Part shown: in pieces, positions 53,021 to 62,214 of the stretch
How positions within the stretch are numbered: position 1 is the stretch's first letter
Layout: each line of letters begins with the position of its first letter
Source of the DNA: Arthrobacter oryzae
GTDB lineage: Bacteria > Actinomycetota > Actinomycetes > Actinomycetales > Micrococcaceae
Direction: 5' to 3'
DNA length: 64,000 bases
Assembly: GCF_003634095.1 (NCBI RefSeq)
Contig: NZ_RBIR01000005.1
Coordinates: 62,001-126,000 of the forward strand
The notes under the pieces: model-generated
What the model was told of the DNA's origin: nothing
Databases searched by the model: none
The model's input: the letters and a program-made list of their open reading frames with translations, nothing else
Program-made: the position numbers and the translations under genes

Positions 53021-53701
53021 ATGAAGATTGCAGTATTGGGAACCGGTATGGTGGGGCGCACGATCGCCGGCGCACTGGCGGGTCTGGGGCACGACGTCGT
53101 GATCGGCACCCGCGACCCGCAGGCGACGCTGGCCCGGACCGAGCCGGACATGATGGGCGCCGCGCCGTTCGCCCAGTGGCACGCCGCCAACCCCGGAATC
53201 AGCCTCGCCCCCTTCGCCGACGCCGCGGCCGGCGTCGAGCTGATCGTCAACGCCACCAACGGCGCCGGCTCCCTGGCCGCTCTCACCGCCGCGGGCACCG
53301 AAAACGTCGCCGGCAAGGTCATCATGGACATCTCCAATCCGCTGGACTTCTCCCAGGGCATGCCGCCGTCGCTGAACCCGGTGAACACGGACAGCCTGGG
53401 TGAGCAGATCCAGCGGACCTTCCCCGAGGCCCGGGTGGTGAAAACCCTCAACACCATGAATGCCTCCGTCATGGTGGATCCGGCGAGGGTGGCCGGTGGT
53501 GACCACACGGTCTTCGTCTCCGGGAACGACGCCGACGCCAAAGCGGCTGTGACCGACCTCCTCAAGGGCTTCGGCCACCGCGACGTGATCGACCTCGGCG
53601 ACATCACCAGTGCCCGCGGCGCGGAAATGCTCATGCCGATCTGGCTGCGGATCTGGGGCGCGCTGGGCACCGGCGCGTTCAACTTCAAGATCGCGCGGTA
53701 G
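53021..53701 (+). CDS. NADP-dependent oxidoreductase, F420:NADP (FNO)-like coenzyme-binding domain
   Basis: A 226-residue protein with the dinucleotide-binding start MKIAVLGTGMVGRTIAGALAGLGHDVVIGTRDP, followed by VELIVNATNGAGSLAAL, VIMDISNPLDFSQGMPPSLNP, VVKTLNTMNASVM and FVSGNDADAKAAVTDLLKGFG. This is the NADP_coF420 group of small Rossmann oxidoreductases; some use F420H2, others flavins or NADPH with unknown substrates. ATG 53021 has GAGGA 8 nt upstream. The promoter carries the two putative tetR 1 sites, so its expression is probably inducible. Confidence 0.85.
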   Translation: MKIAVLGTGMVGRTIAGALAGLGHDVVIGTRDPQATLARTEPDMMGAAPFAQWHAANPGISLAPFADAAAGVELIVNATNGAGSLAALTAAGTENVAGKVIMDISNPLDFSQGMPPSLNPVNTDSLGEQIQRTFPEARVVKTLNTMNASVMVDPARVAGGDHTVFVSGNDADAKAAVTDLLKGFGHRDVIDLGDITSARGAEMLMPIWLRIWGALGTGAFNFKIAR

Positions 53702-53720
53702 ATCCTCCACCCGACGAACT

Positions 53721-53763
53721 CGCAGGTGGGGCCGTTCTGGCCGCCCACACGGCCCCACCTGCG
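53721..53763. terminator. Terminator-like hairpin downstream of the 53021 gene
   Basis: Arms CGCAGGTGGGGCCG and CGGCCCCACCTGCG (53721-53734, 53750-53763) form an exact 14-bp stem with a 15-nt loop, 20 bp after the stop codon. No T-tract follows, as is common in high-GC actinobacteria. The rest of the gap up to ppc (to 53938) must hold the ppc promoter. Confidence 0.6.
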
Positions 53764-53938
53764 AACCGGTAGGGAGCCCGGGTCCGGCGCCGGGAGCGGC
53801 ACCGGAGCGCGCGACACTATCTGAGACGGAATTCCAGCGCGGAGAGCCTGCGGGTAACATCCCATGGGAAGAAGTAATCGGGCTCACAGTATCCAGCGCA
53901 GTGTACGAGCCAAGTCGAACCCTCGAAAGATAGTTTCC

Positions 53939-56752
53939 ATGGCTGACACTGCAATGCATTCCGATACCGATCTTGCCGCCGAACTCCGGGCTGATGTCCG
54001 CCGCGTCTCCACCCTCCTCGGCGAATCCCTGGTCCGCCAGCACGGGCCCGAGCTCCTGGACCTCGTCGAGCAGGTGCGCCTGCTGACCAAAGAGTCCAAG
54101 GAGGCCGCCCGGGGCGGGGCCGACGCCACCGGGCCGTGGAGCTCGTACGACGTCGTCGCCCAGGTCCGCGAACTGCTCGGCTCCCTGCCCCTTGAACAGG
54201 CCACGGACCTGGTCCGCGCCTTCGCGTTTTACTTCCACCTGGCGAACGCCGCAGAACAGGTCCACCGGGTCCGCGGGCTGCGCTCCCGGCAGGAAAAGGA
54301 TGGCTGGCTCGCCAAAGCCGTGGAGGAGATCGCGGACCAGGCCGGCAACTCCGTGCTGCAGGAAGTCGTCAACGAGCTCGACGTCCGTCCCATCTTCACC
54401 GCCCACCCCACCGAGGCCTCCCGCCGTTCCGTGCTGGACAAGATCCGCCGCCTCTCGGACATCCTCTCCGAGTCCACGGCGGAAGGCACCTCCGCGCGCC
54501 GCCGCCAGGACCGCCACCTGTCCGAAGTGATTGACCAGATGTGGCAGACGGATGAGCTCCGCCAGGTCCGTCCCACCCCCGTGGACGAGGCCCGGAATGC
54601 CATCTATTACCTCACCGGCATCCTCAGCGATGCCATGCCGGAAATGCTCTCGGACCTGTCCGAACTGCTTGCCGAGCACGGTGTCACGCTGCCTGCCGAG
54701 AAGGCGCCGATCCGCTTCGGCTCCTGGATCGGCGGCGACCGGGACGGCAATCCGAACGTCACCGCCGCCGTCACCCGCGAGATCCTGCAGATCCAGAACC
54801 AGCACGCTGTGCGGATCAGCATCGGCCTGATCGACGGACTCATCTCCATCCTCTCCAACTCGACCGCGCTGGCCGGGGCCGACCAGGACCTGCTGGACTC
54901 GATCGACGTCGACCTGGGGAACCTGCCGGGCCTGGACCGCCGCGTCCTCGAGCTGAACGCGCAGGAGCCGTACCGGCTCAAACTCACCTGCATCAAGGCC
55001 AAGCTCATCAACACCGCCCGCCGGGTCGCGGCCGGGTCCGCGCACGAGCCCGGCCGCGACTACACGGCCACCGCGGACCTCCTGGCCGAGCTAGGCCTGC
55101 TGGAACGGTCCCTGCGGAACCACCACGCAGCCCTTGCCGCCGACGGCGCCCTGTCCCGGGTCCGCCGCGCCATCGCCTCCTTCGGCCTGCACCTGGCCAC
55201 CCTCGACATCCGCGAGCACGCCGACCACCACCATGACGCCGTCGGGCAGCTCATGGACCGGCTCGGCGGCCCCGGCGTCCGGTACGCCGAGCTCAGCCGC
55301 GCCGAGCGGCTGGAGGTGCTCGGCTCCGAGCTCGCCTCCCGCCGCCCCCTCTCGGGCCACCCGATCAAGCTCGACGGCGTCGCCGACGGCACCTACGACG
55401 TCTTCCGGGAGATCCGGCGCGCCCTGCGCACCTACGGCCCCGACGTGATCGAGACCTACATCATCTCCATGACCCGCGGCGCGGACGACGTCCTGGCCGC
55501 GGCCGTGCTGGCCCGCGAGGCCGGCCTGGTCAGCCTCTTCGGCGAGGCGCCCTACGCGAAGATCGGCTTCGCGCCGCTGCTGGAGACCGTGGACGAGCTC
55601 CGCGCCTCGGCCGAGATCGTGGACCGGCTGCTTTCCGATGCGTCGTACCGCGAACTGGTGCGGCTGCGCGGCGACGTGCAGGAGATCATGCTCGGATACT
55701 CGGACTCCAACAAGGAATCCGGCGTCATGACCAGCCAGTGGGAAATCTACAAGACCCAGCGCAAGCTCCGGGACGTGGCCTTCAAGCACGGCGTCCGGGT
55801 GCGCCTCTTCCACGGCCGCGGCGGCTCCGTGGGCCGCGGCGGCGGACCAACCTACGACGCCATCATGGCCCAGCCCAACGGCGTGCTCGAAGGCGAGATC
55901 AAGTTCACGGAGCAGGGCGAGGTCATCTCGGACAAGTACTCCCTGCCCGAGCTGGCCCGCGAAAACCTCGAGCTCTCGCTCGCGGCGGTGCTGCAGGGCT
56001 CGGCGCTGCACCGCACGCCGCGCACCTCGGAGGATCAGCGCGTACGCTACGGGCACGTCATGGAAACCGTCTCCGACGCCGCCTTCGCCCGCTACCGCAT
56101 GCTGATCGAGGACCCCGACCTGCCCGCCTACTTCATGGCCTCCACCCCGGTGGAGCAGTTGGGATCCCTGAACATCGGGTCCCGTCCGTCCAAGCGCCCC
56201 GATTCCGGCGCCGGACTTGAAGGACTGCGGGCCATCCCGTGGGTGTTCGGCTGGACCCAGTCGCGCCAGATCGTGCCGGGCTGGTTCGGTGTGGGCTCCG
56301 GCCTCAAGGCCGCGCGAGAAGCCGGAAACTCGGCCCAGCTCAAGGAGATGATCGAGGGCTGGCACTTCTTCCGGTCCGTGCTCTCCAATGTCGAGATGAC
56401 CCTGGCCAAGACGGACATGGACATTGCCGGTTACTACGTCTCCACCCTGGTACCGGAGGAACTGCACCACCTGTTCCGCGCCATCCGGGCCGAGTATGAA
56501 CTCACCGTTGCGGAAATCCAGAACCTCACCGGCGAGCACGTCATCCTCGACGCCCAGCCCACATTGAAGCGCTCCCTGGAGATCCGGGACCAGTACCTGG
56601 ACCCGATCAGCTACCTGCAGGTGGAACTGCTGCGCCGCGTCCGGGCCGAGGCGGGGGCAAGCATCTCCGGCGCCGAGATCGACGAGCGCCTGCAGCGCGC
56701 CATGCTCATCACGGTCAACGGCGTCGCCGCCGGGCTGCGCAACACGGGGTAG
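53939..56752 (+). CDS. ppc: Phosphoenolpyruvate carboxylase
   Basis: A 937-residue enzyme that carboxylates PEP to oxaloacetate to replenish the TCA cycle. Catalytic motifs are intact: the histidine segment [14 protein letters not shown] near residue 156, [14 protein letters not shown], the substrate-loop [40 protein letters not shown], and the C-terminal allosteric tail ending [13 protein letters not shown] 53939 was chosen because [22 protein letters not shown] fits the family; the ribosome binding site is weak (AAAG). It stands alone on the plus strand. Neighbouring aceA/aceB serve the other anaplerotic route, but nothing shows joint control. Confidence 0.96.
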   Translation: MADTAMHSDTDLAAELRADVRRVSTLLGESLVRQHGPELLDLVEQVRLLTKESKEAARGGADATGPWSSYDVVAQVRELLGSLPLEQATDLVRAFAFYFHLANAAEQVHRVRGLRSRQEKDGWLAKAVEEIADQAGNSVLQEVVNELDVRPIFTAHPTEASRRSVLDKIRRLSDILSESTAEGTSARRRQDRHLSEVIDQMWQTDELRQVRPTPVDEARNAIYYLTGILSDAMPEMLSDLSELLAEHGVTLPAEKAPIRFGSWIGGDRDGNPNVTAAVTREILQIQNQHAVRISIGLIDGLISILSNSTALAGADQDLLDSIDVDLGNLPGLDRRVLELNAQEPYRLKLTCIKAKLINTARRVAAGSAHEPGRDYTATADLLAELGLLERSLRNHHAALAADGALSRVRRAIASFGLHLATLDIREHADHHHDAVGQLMDRLGGPGVRYAELSRAERLEVLGSELASRRPLSGHPIKLDGVADGTYDVFREIRRALRTYGPDVIETYIISMTRGADDVLAAAVLAREAGLVSLFGEAPYAKIGFAPLLETVDELRASAEIVDRLLSDASYRELVRLRGDVQEIMLGYSDSNKESGVMTSQWEIYKTQRKLRDVAFKHGVRVRLFHGRGGSVGRGGGPTYDAIMAQPNGVLEGEIKFTEQGEVISDKYSLPELARENLELSLAAVLQGSALHRTPRTSEDQRVRYGHVMETVSDAAFARYRMLIEDPDLPAYFMASTPVEQLGSLNIGSRPSKRPDSGAGLEGLRAIPWVFGWTQSRQIVPGWFGVGSGLKAAREAGNSAQLKEMIEGWHFFRSVLSNVEMTLAKTDMDIAGYYVSTLVPEELHHLFRAIRAEYELTVAEIQNLTGEHVILDAQPTLKRSLEIRDQYLDPISYLQVELLRRVRAEAGASISGAEIDERLQRAMLITVNGVAAGLRNTG

Positions 56753-56815
56753 CCTCCGGCCCCTGCCCGCCGCGGGATCTGCGGGCGGGCGCCGCGGTGC
56801 GGCTAGGGTTGTTCC

Positions 56816-57121
56816 ATGCCGTCGTTCCAGACCAGACTTAAGATCACCGGGCTCAAGCCGGGCACCCCGCCGGAAGCGGTCATGGCCGCCGCCATCGAGG
56901 CGCTCGGGACGCGGCACCACGTCGAATCGCACCAGCTTGAGCTCGCCGGCGGCGTCCCGCAGCTGAACCTCCGTTTCCTGGTCGATGCCACCGCCTACCC
57001 GGCCGAAAACAAGCAGGCGCTCGAATCGGCAGCCATGATGCGCGACGCCGTCGAACGCGTTGCGCTTACCGGGTCGCTGACGGTGCTGCGCCGCAGCCGC
57101 GGCCGCTGGGCTCCCGTCTAG
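56816..57121 (+). CDS. Small hypothetical protein
   Basis: A 101-residue protein of unknown function. It reads as a compact alpha/beta fold: FQTRLKITGLKPG, then helix PPEAVMAAAIEALGTRHHVESHQLEL, strand VPQLNLRFLVDATAYPAENKQALES, helix AAMMRDAVERVAL and a basic strand TVLRRSRGRWAPV. This alternation suggests a single small globular domain. ATG 56816 follows ppc by 63 bp and the gene could be read through from it. No name or role can be given. Confidence 0.6.
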   Translation: MPSFQTRLKITGLKPGTPPEAVMAAAIEALGTRHHVESHQLELAGGVPQLNLRFLVDATAYPAENKQALESAAMMRDAVERVALTGSLTVLRRSRGRWAPV

Positions 57122-57133
57122 GAAGCCGAGCGT

Positions 57134-57769
57134 CTAGAAGTCCAGTTCCTCGTCCAGATTGCCCGCGGCGGGATCCACGGGCGAGCGGCTGCCCCGCCGC
57201 CGGGTCACGATCACGCCGACGATTGCGCCGATCATCAGCCCGACGCCGACCCCGAGCAGGGAACTTGCCCAGAACGGGAGCCCGGTGGCGGAGCCCATGA
57301 AGTACCCCAGCGCCACGGACCAGCTTGCCCAGAGCAGGCCGCCGAGGGCCGCGCAGAGGCTGAATCCGCGCGTCGAGACGTTCGCAATCCCCGCCGCGGC
57401 CGTCGTCGCCAGCCGCCCTCCCGGGATAAAGCGGAGGCCGATGATCGCGCCGTAGGTGGAGGACCGGCCTGCCTTCGCGATGGCCGAGTGCACGGCCGCG
57501 TGGAACCGCTGGCCCCATTTCCAACGGTCGAGCACGTGGCTCAGCCGCCGTTTGAAGAGCTGGAAGACGAGGATATCGCCAAGCCATGAGGCCGCGGCGG
57601 CGAGGAGCACCACGAGGAGGCCGTTGATGCGGCCCTCCGCGGAGAGCGCGCCGCCGGTGATGACGAGCATTTCTGAGGGGACGGGCGGGAAGATGGCGTC
57701 GCCGACCACGAAGGGGAAGATCCAGAAATAGATCGCGGCGCCCCAGCTGTCCGCATTTCCCAAGTCCAT
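57134..57769 (-). CDS. DedA/SNARE-associated (VTT domain) membrane protein
   Basis: A 211-residue membrane protein. The VTT features are the re-entrant segment FFPPVPSEMLVITGGALSAEG (here AIFPPVPSEM, with the conserved E), the GAIIGLRFIPGGRLATTAAAGIANVSTRGF block with the R and G residues of DedA proteins, and LWASWSVALGYFMG. DedA proteins act as lipid scramblases or transporters, helping undecaprenyl-phosphate or phosphatidylethanolamine cross the membrane. ATG 57769 was preferred over a start six codons upstream. Convergent with 56816-57121. Confidence 0.85.
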   Translation of the reverse strand: MDLGNADSWGAAIYFWIFPFVVGDAIFPPVPSEMLVITGGALSAEGRINGLLVVLLAAAASWLGDILVFQLFKRRLSHVLDRWKWGQRFHAAVHSAIAKAGRSSTYGAIIGLRFIPGGRLATTAAAGIANVSTRGFSLCAALGGLLWASWSVALGYFMGSATGLPFWASSLLGVGVGLMIGAIVGVIVTRRRGSRSPVDPAAGNLDEELDF

Positions 57770-57797
57770 GGGCACAAGGTACCGCACTTCCAGCCAG

Positions 57798-58808
57798 TTA
57801 TCGGGCTTCGCTCAGGTTCAGTCCGCTGCGGTACTCTACCGGGCTCCCCGAGATGGGGTCGACGAACCGGATGGCGCGGGCCAGGAGCTGCAGCGGTTTG
57901 GTGTAGTCGTCCGGGGCCTTGTCCAGCAGTTCCGGGTAGAACGCATCGTTGACGATCCCCAGCCCCAGCGAGGCCATGTGCACGCGGAGCTGGTGGGTTT
58001 TGCCCGAGTGCGGCTCCAGCCGGTACAGCGCGCGGCGCCCGGGTCCGCCGTCGGGTCGGCTGTTGGGTGCGCCGTCGGGTGCGCCGTCGGGTCGGCTGTC
58101 GCTGCGGCCAGGATCCGTTTCGCCGGCCGCGCCCAACATCCGCAGCCGCTCGATCCGGGTTTCCGCGTTGGGTTCGCCGTCGATCACCTCGGCGAGCAGG
58201 TAGCTGCGGGACTTGGTCATCCGGTTCCGCACCACTACCGGGAAGTCCACCGCGGGATTGCCCGGGGCGGGCTCCGCGGCCGCGACGCACTCGTATTCCT
58301 TTTGAACTTGTCGCTTTTCGAAGAGCACCTGATACTTGCCCCGGGTCTCGGGGTTGGTGGAGAGCAGCAGGATGCCGGCGGTCATACGGTCCAGGCGGTG
58401 CATGGGAATCAGGTCCGGCAGTCCGAGTTGGTTCCGGAGCCGGACCAGCGCGGATTCCTGGATGTATGTCCCGCCGGGCGTGGTGGGCAGGAAGTGCGGC
58501 TTGTCCACCACCAGCAGGTGATCGTCCTGGTGCAGGATGTTCAGCTCTACCGGGATGCGGGTCTCCGGCGGGAGGGTGCGGTAGTACCAGATGAAGGTGT
58601 GGTCCCGCAGCGGAGTGGTCCGGTCGAGGACCACCCCGGCCTCGCCGCGGATCTCGCCGGCGTCGAACCGGTCCTCGATGCCCTGCGGATCGATATGCCC
58701 CCAGCGGTGCATCATGTAGTCCATCGCCGTGTCCCAAGGCCCCGCATCCGGCAGGCGCAGGCGGGTTGCATTGACGCCGTCGCGCACGGGGAGGGGGGAT
58801 TGCATCAC
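57798..58808 (-). CDS. RluA-family pseudouridine synthase
   Basis: A 336-residue enzyme. The catalytic motif is IPMHRLDRMTAGILLLST (the D of HRLDR attacks the uridine) near residue 140, followed by KRQVQKEYECVA and the C-terminal LEPHSGKTHQLRVHMASLGLGI. The N terminus (about 75 residues) resembles the region before RluA domains in actinobacterial members. The target, rRNA or tRNA, cannot be read from sequence. A tandem Asp-Gly-Ala-Pro repeat (RPDGAPDGAPNSRPDGGPG, near residues 240-258) is encoded by repeated GCCGTCGGGTGCG-type units at 58040-58105 and is probably a disordered loop that varies in length. Confidence 0.85.
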   Translation of the reverse strand: MMQSPLPVRDGVNATRLRLPDAGPWDTAMDYMMHRWGHIDPQGIEDRFDAGEIRGEAGVVLDRTTPLRDHTFIWYYRTLPPETRIPVELNILHQDDHLLVVDKPHFLPTTPGGTYIQESALVRLRNQLGLPDLIPMHRLDRMTAGILLLSTNPETRGKYQVLFEKRQVQKEYECVAAAEPAPGNPAVDFPVVVRNRMTKSRSYLLAEVIDGEPNAETRIERLRMLGAAGETDPGRSDSRPDGAPDGAPNSRPDGGPGRRALYRLEPHSGKTHQLRVHMASLGLGIVNDAFYPELLDKAPDDYTKPLQLLARAIRFVDPISGSPVEYRSGLNLSEAR

Positions 58809-58864
58809 GGTTCCATTCTACGTGCCCGGCCCCCGTCCCGACGTGCCTCCGTCCGCTCCGCCCC

Positions 58865-58932
58865 GCCCCTCACCGCCCATGTCGCCCAGTTCGCGCGCCC
58901 TGCCCCTCGCCGCCCATGCCGCCCAGTTCGCG
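58865..58932. repeat. Tandem direct repeat
   Basis: Two copies of a roughly 31-bp unit (GCCCCTC-CCGCCCAT-GCCCAGTTCGCG) start at 58865 and 58902, 37 bp apart, with three differences. They lie just upstream of the pseudouridine synthase start and beside the palindromic repeat at 58939. Confidence 0.5.
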
Positions 58933-58938
58933 GGAGGC

Positions 58939-58990
58939 GTGCGAGTTCGCCGTAAGGTCACCGCGAGCTCGCACGTGTCCGGCGAACTCG
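58939..58990. repeat. Palindromic repeat (CGAGTTCGCCG type)
   Basis: Outer arms CGAGTTCGCCG (58942-58952) and CGGCGAACTCG (58980-58990) are exact reverse complements, with an inner GTGCGAG/CTCGCAC pair at 58939-58945 and 58968-58974. Same family as 23961-24064 and 31570-31637, although here it separates divergent genes. Confidence 0.6.
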
Positions 58991-59024
58991 GGGTCACCCA
59001 TCGATACCGACGATAAAAAAGTTC

Positions 59025-59050
59025 TTGACAATTAAAGTTGTCGGTAGACA
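59025..59050 (+). promoter_or_regulatory. Control region of the ArsR-SRPBCC pair
   Basis: A consensus TTGACA (59025-59030) begins a region with a GACAA-N6-TTGTC palindrome (59027-59042) and a second TTGTC...GACAA pair (59038-59051). The ATG at 59061 lies only about 30 bp downstream, so the message is short-leadered or leaderless. The palindrome is the likely ArsR site. Confidence 0.5.
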
Positions 59051-59060
59051 AGCTGGATGC

Positions 59061-59780
59061 ATGTTGGACATCGAAGTGATCGAGGACCCGGCCGCAGCGG
59101 AGGCTTCGCTGGACCCGATCCGTACCCGGATCTTGCGCGAACTGGTCGAGCCCGGCTCAGCAACGCAGCTCGCCGCGAAGGTGGGCCTGCCGCGGCAGAA
59201 GGTGAACTACCACCTCAAGACCCTTGAGCGGCATGGGCTCGTCGAGCTCGTCGAGGAGCGGAGGCGCGGCAACGTCACCGAACGCATCCTGCGGGCGACG
59301 GCGGCCTCATACCTGATTTCGCCGTCGGCGCTGGCGTCCGTGGCCCCGGACCCGCACCGGTTCTCCGACCGCTTCTCCGCCTTCTGGCTGCTGGCGCTCG
59401 CCGGGCGCATGGTCCAGGAGATGGGCCAGCTAATCGCCGGGGCAGCCGCCGCCAGGCAGAAACTCGCCACCTTTGCCATCGACGGCGAGATCACCTTCCG
59501 GTCCGCGGCGGACCGGGCGGCCTTCGCCGAGGAGCTCGGCGTCGCGGTGACCCGGCTCGTGGACAAGTACCACGACGGCGACCGCGCGCTTCCGGCAGAA
59601 TCTGTGGCCGGTTCCCCGGCAGTATCCGCGCCTGCAGGACGCAAGCACCGACTGGTGGTGGCGCTCCACCCGTCACTGAAGGCGCCGGTACCCAAGGCGG
59701 CGCACGGAGCCCCGGACAATACAGACACTGCAAGACGGCAGACTACCAACCCACACGCTAAGGAGCAGGACAATGACTGA
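59061..59780 (+). CDS. ArsR family winged-helix regulator
   Basis: A 239-residue regulator. The helix-turn-helix is LDPIRTRILRELVEPGSATQLAAKVGLPRQKVNYHLKTLERHGLVELVEERRRG near residues 18-72, of the ArsR type without the classic metal-binding CxC. It is followed by a longer C-terminal region (ALASVAPDPHRFSDRFSAFWLLALAGRMVQEMGQLIAG ...) and a polar tail. ATG 59061 was preferred to the TTG at 59025, which overlaps the promoter. It overlaps the SRPBCC gene by 8 nt; ArsR-SRPBCC pairs are common and the regulator usually represses the pair. Confidence 0.85.
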   Translation: MLDIEVIEDPAAAEASLDPIRTRILRELVEPGSATQLAAKVGLPRQKVNYHLKTLERHGLVELVEERRRGNVTERILRATAASYLISPSALASVAPDPHRFSDRFSAFWLLALAGRMVQEMGQLIAGAAAARQKLATFAIDGEITFRSAADRAAFAEELGVAVTRLVDKYHDGDRALPAESVAGSPAVSAPAGRKHRLVVALHPSLKAPVPKAAHGAPDNTDTARRQTTNPHAKEQDND

Positions 59781-60465
59781 CAAGCGGAATTTCGAGATCG
59801 TCTACGACACCGAACTCCCCGGCAGCCCGGAACGGGTATGGGAGGCCGTCACCGAGGGCACCCCGGCCTGGATGTTCCCTACGGACCAATGGCCGGCGGT
59901 CCGGACTGTGGACGAATACCCCTCCCACCTGGTGTCCCGGATGGACGGCCCGGACGGCTGGTTCAACCAGCTCGAGCACGTCCTGGAACCCCTCGACGGC
60001 GGCCGGGCCCGGCTGCACTATGTCCACAGCGGCATCTTCGCGGACAACTGGGAGGAGCAGTACGACGGCGCCAGCAAGCACACGGCCTTCTATCTGCACA
60101 CTCTGGGCCAGTACCTGCAGCACTTCGACGGCAAGCCTGTGGTCTTCACGGACGTTCAGGCACCCGCCGCATCCCAAACCCCGGACGGCTTCGACCGGCT
60201 CAGGAAAGCCCTCGGCGTGGCAGGCTCGGCCCAGGGGGACGCGGTAGAGCTGGACCTCGACGGCGTCGGGCATCTCACGGCCGAGGTCGACTTCTCCAAC
60301 GAGAACTTCCTAGGCCTTCGGACGGCGGACACAATGTTCCGCTTCTTCGGGCGGAACGCCTTCGGGGCACCGGTGGGCATGACCGTGCACGACTTCAGCG
60401 GCGTCGGCGATGCCGAGACGACGGCGAAGGCCTGGGCCGGGTTCCTGGCGAAGGTCTACTCCTAG
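59773..60465 (+). CDS. SRPBCC (AHSA1-type) domain protein
   Basis: A 230-residue protein of the Bet v 1/AHSA1 fold: FEIVYDTELPGSPERVWEAVTEGTPAWMFPT at the start, then a distinct C-terminal part with a TAEVDFSNENFLGLRTADTMFRFFGRNAFG segment and VTVHD-like strand GMTVHDFSGVGDAE. Length exceeds a single AHSA1 domain (about 145 residues), so it probably has two related halves. It is translationally coupled to the ArsR gene. Ligand and function are unknown. Confidence 0.8.
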   Translation: MTDKRNFEIVYDTELPGSPERVWEAVTEGTPAWMFPTDQWPAVRTVDEYPSHLVSRMDGPDGWFNQLEHVLEPLDGGRARLHYVHSGIFADNWEEQYDGASKHTAFYLHTLGQYLQHFDGKPVVFTDVQAPAASQTPDGFDRLRKALGVAGSAQGDAVELDLDGVGHLTAEVDFSNENFLGLRTADTMFRFFGRNAFGAPVGMTVHDFSGVGDAETTAKAWAGFLAKVYS

Positions 60466-60505
60466 GTCTATGCCCGGGCCCGCGACGCGCATGTTGCCTG
60501 GCGAG

Positions 60506-60557
60506 GCGCAGATGCCCTGCCGACACCCGGATACAGGCGTCGGCAGGGCATTTGCGC
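60506..60557. terminator. Bidirectional terminator-like hairpin
   Basis: A 19-bp stem with one mismatch (60506-60524 and 60539-60557; the inner 13 bp, ATGCCCTGCCGAC/GTCGGCAGGGCAT, is perfect) lies between the convergent SRPBCC and MocR genes. The 14-nt loop also starts with a short pair. Confidence 0.7.
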
Positions 60558-60584
60558 AGCGCGGGAAGATATGGGCGTCGGCAC

Positions 60585-62153
60585 CTAGGCGATGGCTGCG
60601 GCAGGCGGGGCTGACAGGTTACGCCTCAGCTGCGGCGCGGCCTCGAGCCGGTCCTGTGCCGAACGCAATGCCAGCACGGCCGTTTCCAGTTGCTCCGGCG
60701 GCAAGGTGAACGGCAGCCGCAGGTACTGCTCGAACGCGCCGCCGACGCCGAACCGCGGCCCGGCGGCGAGTCGGATACCGACGTCGGGAGCCAGCACGGC
60801 GAGGGCGGTGCTGATCGGTGCCGGGAGGCGGCACCAGACGGACAGGCCGCCGTCGGGGTATTCCGGTTCCCAGCCCGGCAGGTGCTCATGCAGTAAGTCG
60901 AGCAGGGTGCCGCGGTTCCGGCGCAGCGCAGCGAGCCGCTCCGGGAGCGGCTCCGTCAGGGCAGTGACCAGATGCGCCGCCGCGAGCTGTTCCACGACGG
61001 GTCCGCCGAGGTCCAGGGTGGTGCGGGCGGCGGCGAAACGCTGGATGAGGGGCTCGCTGGCGCGGATCCAGCCGGTGCGCAGGCCTGCCCAGTGCGACTT
61101 ACTGAGCGAACCGAGGGAGACCACCGCGGGGCTGAATGCGGCCACGGGAGTGGAGTGTGCGCCGTCGAGATTCAGCTCCCGCAAGGTCTCGTCCACCACC
61201 AGCACGGTGCCCGACGCGGCGGCAGCCTTCACGAGGCGGCGCCGCTGGGCGTCGGGCATCAGCCGCCCGGTGGGGTTGTGGAAGTCCGGCACCACATAGG
61301 CCATCGCGGGCCGCTGCTGCAGTAGCGCTGATTCCATGGCCTCGAAGTCCCAGCCGCCAGCGCCGTGGTGAGGAACGCCGTGGTTGCCAATTCCGTGGTG
61401 ACCAGTGCCGTTGCCCGCTGTGCCGGTGCGGCCCGTGCCCGTCGGCCCTGGGGCGGGCATGGCCACGGGGACCGGCCGGCACCCCGCGGCCCGGATCGCG
61501 TCCAGGGCGTTCGGGTAGCTGGGATGTTCCACGAGCACCTTGGTGCCCGGCCGGCCGGCCAGGGTGCGGAGCACAATGTTCAGCGCGTGCTGCGCGCCGG
61601 AGGTGACAAGGATCTCCCGGGCCGTCGTGGGCACCCCGGCCGCGGTGTACCGGGCGGCGATGGCTTCGCGGAGCGGGCCGACGCCCAGGGCGTCATAGCC
61701 GAAGCCCGGCAACAGCGCCGGCAGTTCCGTCAGTGCCGCGGCAAAGGCCCGGTGCACCACTTCGCCGCTGGCCGGGAGGGAGGCGTAGGCCAGGTCCAGG
61801 ATCCCGTCCGGTACGGCCAGCCCGGGGGCACCGCTCTGCCTTAGTGCACTGTCGCGGCCCCCGGCGTGCCCAGACCCCTGGCTCGGGATGCAGCTGCGGC
61901 TCCGGCTGCCCTGACCGCTGCTGAGGAAGCCCTGCTCGCGCAGCAGAGCGTACGCCGCAGTTACCGTCGTGCGGCTGATTCCAAGGCTTGCGGCCAGGGA
62001 GCGCTCGCTCGGCAGGGCGACGTCCAGGGCAATGCGCCCGTCGAGGATGAGCAGGCGGACGACGTCGGCCAGCTCGCGGTAGGCGGGGGCGGCACCAACG
62101 TTCCACTCGCCCAGCTGGCGGGCCAGTGATCCGGGCGTCAGAGAAATCGGCAT
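60585..62153 (-). CDS. MocR/PdxR-type regulator (GntR HTH plus aminotransferase domain)
   Basis: A 522-residue regulator. The GntR winged helix is YRELADVVRLLILDGRIALDVALPSERSLAASLGISRTTVTAAYALLREQGFL (residues about 25-77). The aminotransferase-like domain follows a linker and shows ILVTSGAQHALNIVLRTL, DFHNPTGRLMP, VLVVDETLRELNLD and SLGSLSKSHWAGLRTGWIRA, with the lysine of SLSKS in the place that binds pyridoxal phosphate. A Gly/His-rich tandem insertion (TGTAGNGTGHHGIGNHGV, about residues 242-259) is unusual. It starts with ATG 62153, 2 nt from an operator-like repeat, and is divergent from the YczE-type gene that such regulators usually control. Confidence 0.9.
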   Translation of the reverse strand: MPISLTPGSLARQLGEWNVGAAPAYRELADVVRLLILDGRIALDVALPSERSLAASLGISRTTVTAAYALLREQGFLSSGQGSRSRSCIPSQGSGHAGGRDSALRQSGAPGLAVPDGILDLAYASLPASGEVVHRAFAAALTELPALLPGFGYDALGVGPLREAIAARYTAAGVPTTAREILVTSGAQHALNIVLRTLAGRPGTKVLVEHPSYPNALDAIRAAGCRPVPVAMPAPGPTGTGRTGTAGNGTGHHGIGNHGVPHHGAGGWDFEAMESALLQQRPAMAYVVPDFHNPTGRLMPDAQRRRLVKAAAASGTVLVVDETLRELNLDGAHSTPVAAFSPAVVSLGSLSKSHWAGLRTGWIRASEPLIQRFAAARTTLDLGGPVVEQLAAAHLVTALTEPLPERLAALRRNRGTLLDLLHEHLPGWEPEYPDGGLSVWCRLPAPISTALAVLAPDVGIRLAAGPRFGVGGAFEQYLRLPFTLPPEQLETAVLALRSAQDRLEAAPQLRRNLSAPPAAAIA

Positions 62154-62154
62154 G

Positions 62155-62194
62155 TAGCCAGTATTTCAAACTGGCTATGGATTACAAGGCCAGT
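62155..62194. promoter_or_regulatory. Candidate MocR operator (inverted plus direct repeat)
   Basis: TAGCCAGT (62155-62162) and ACTGGCTA (62170-62177) are an exact inverted repeat, and a third half site GGCCAGT (62188-62194) repeats the left arm in direct orientation 33 bp away. A set of one inverted and one direct repeat matches how MocR/PdxR proteins bind between divergent genes. Confidence 0.7.
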
Positions 62195-62214
62195 TTTCGT
62201 GGAGGATGGAGTCC

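Noticed and set aside
52898..56932. Very long minus-strand frames opposite ppc and the FNO-like gene
   Set aside because: Antisense shadows; ppc motifs are intact on the plus strand.
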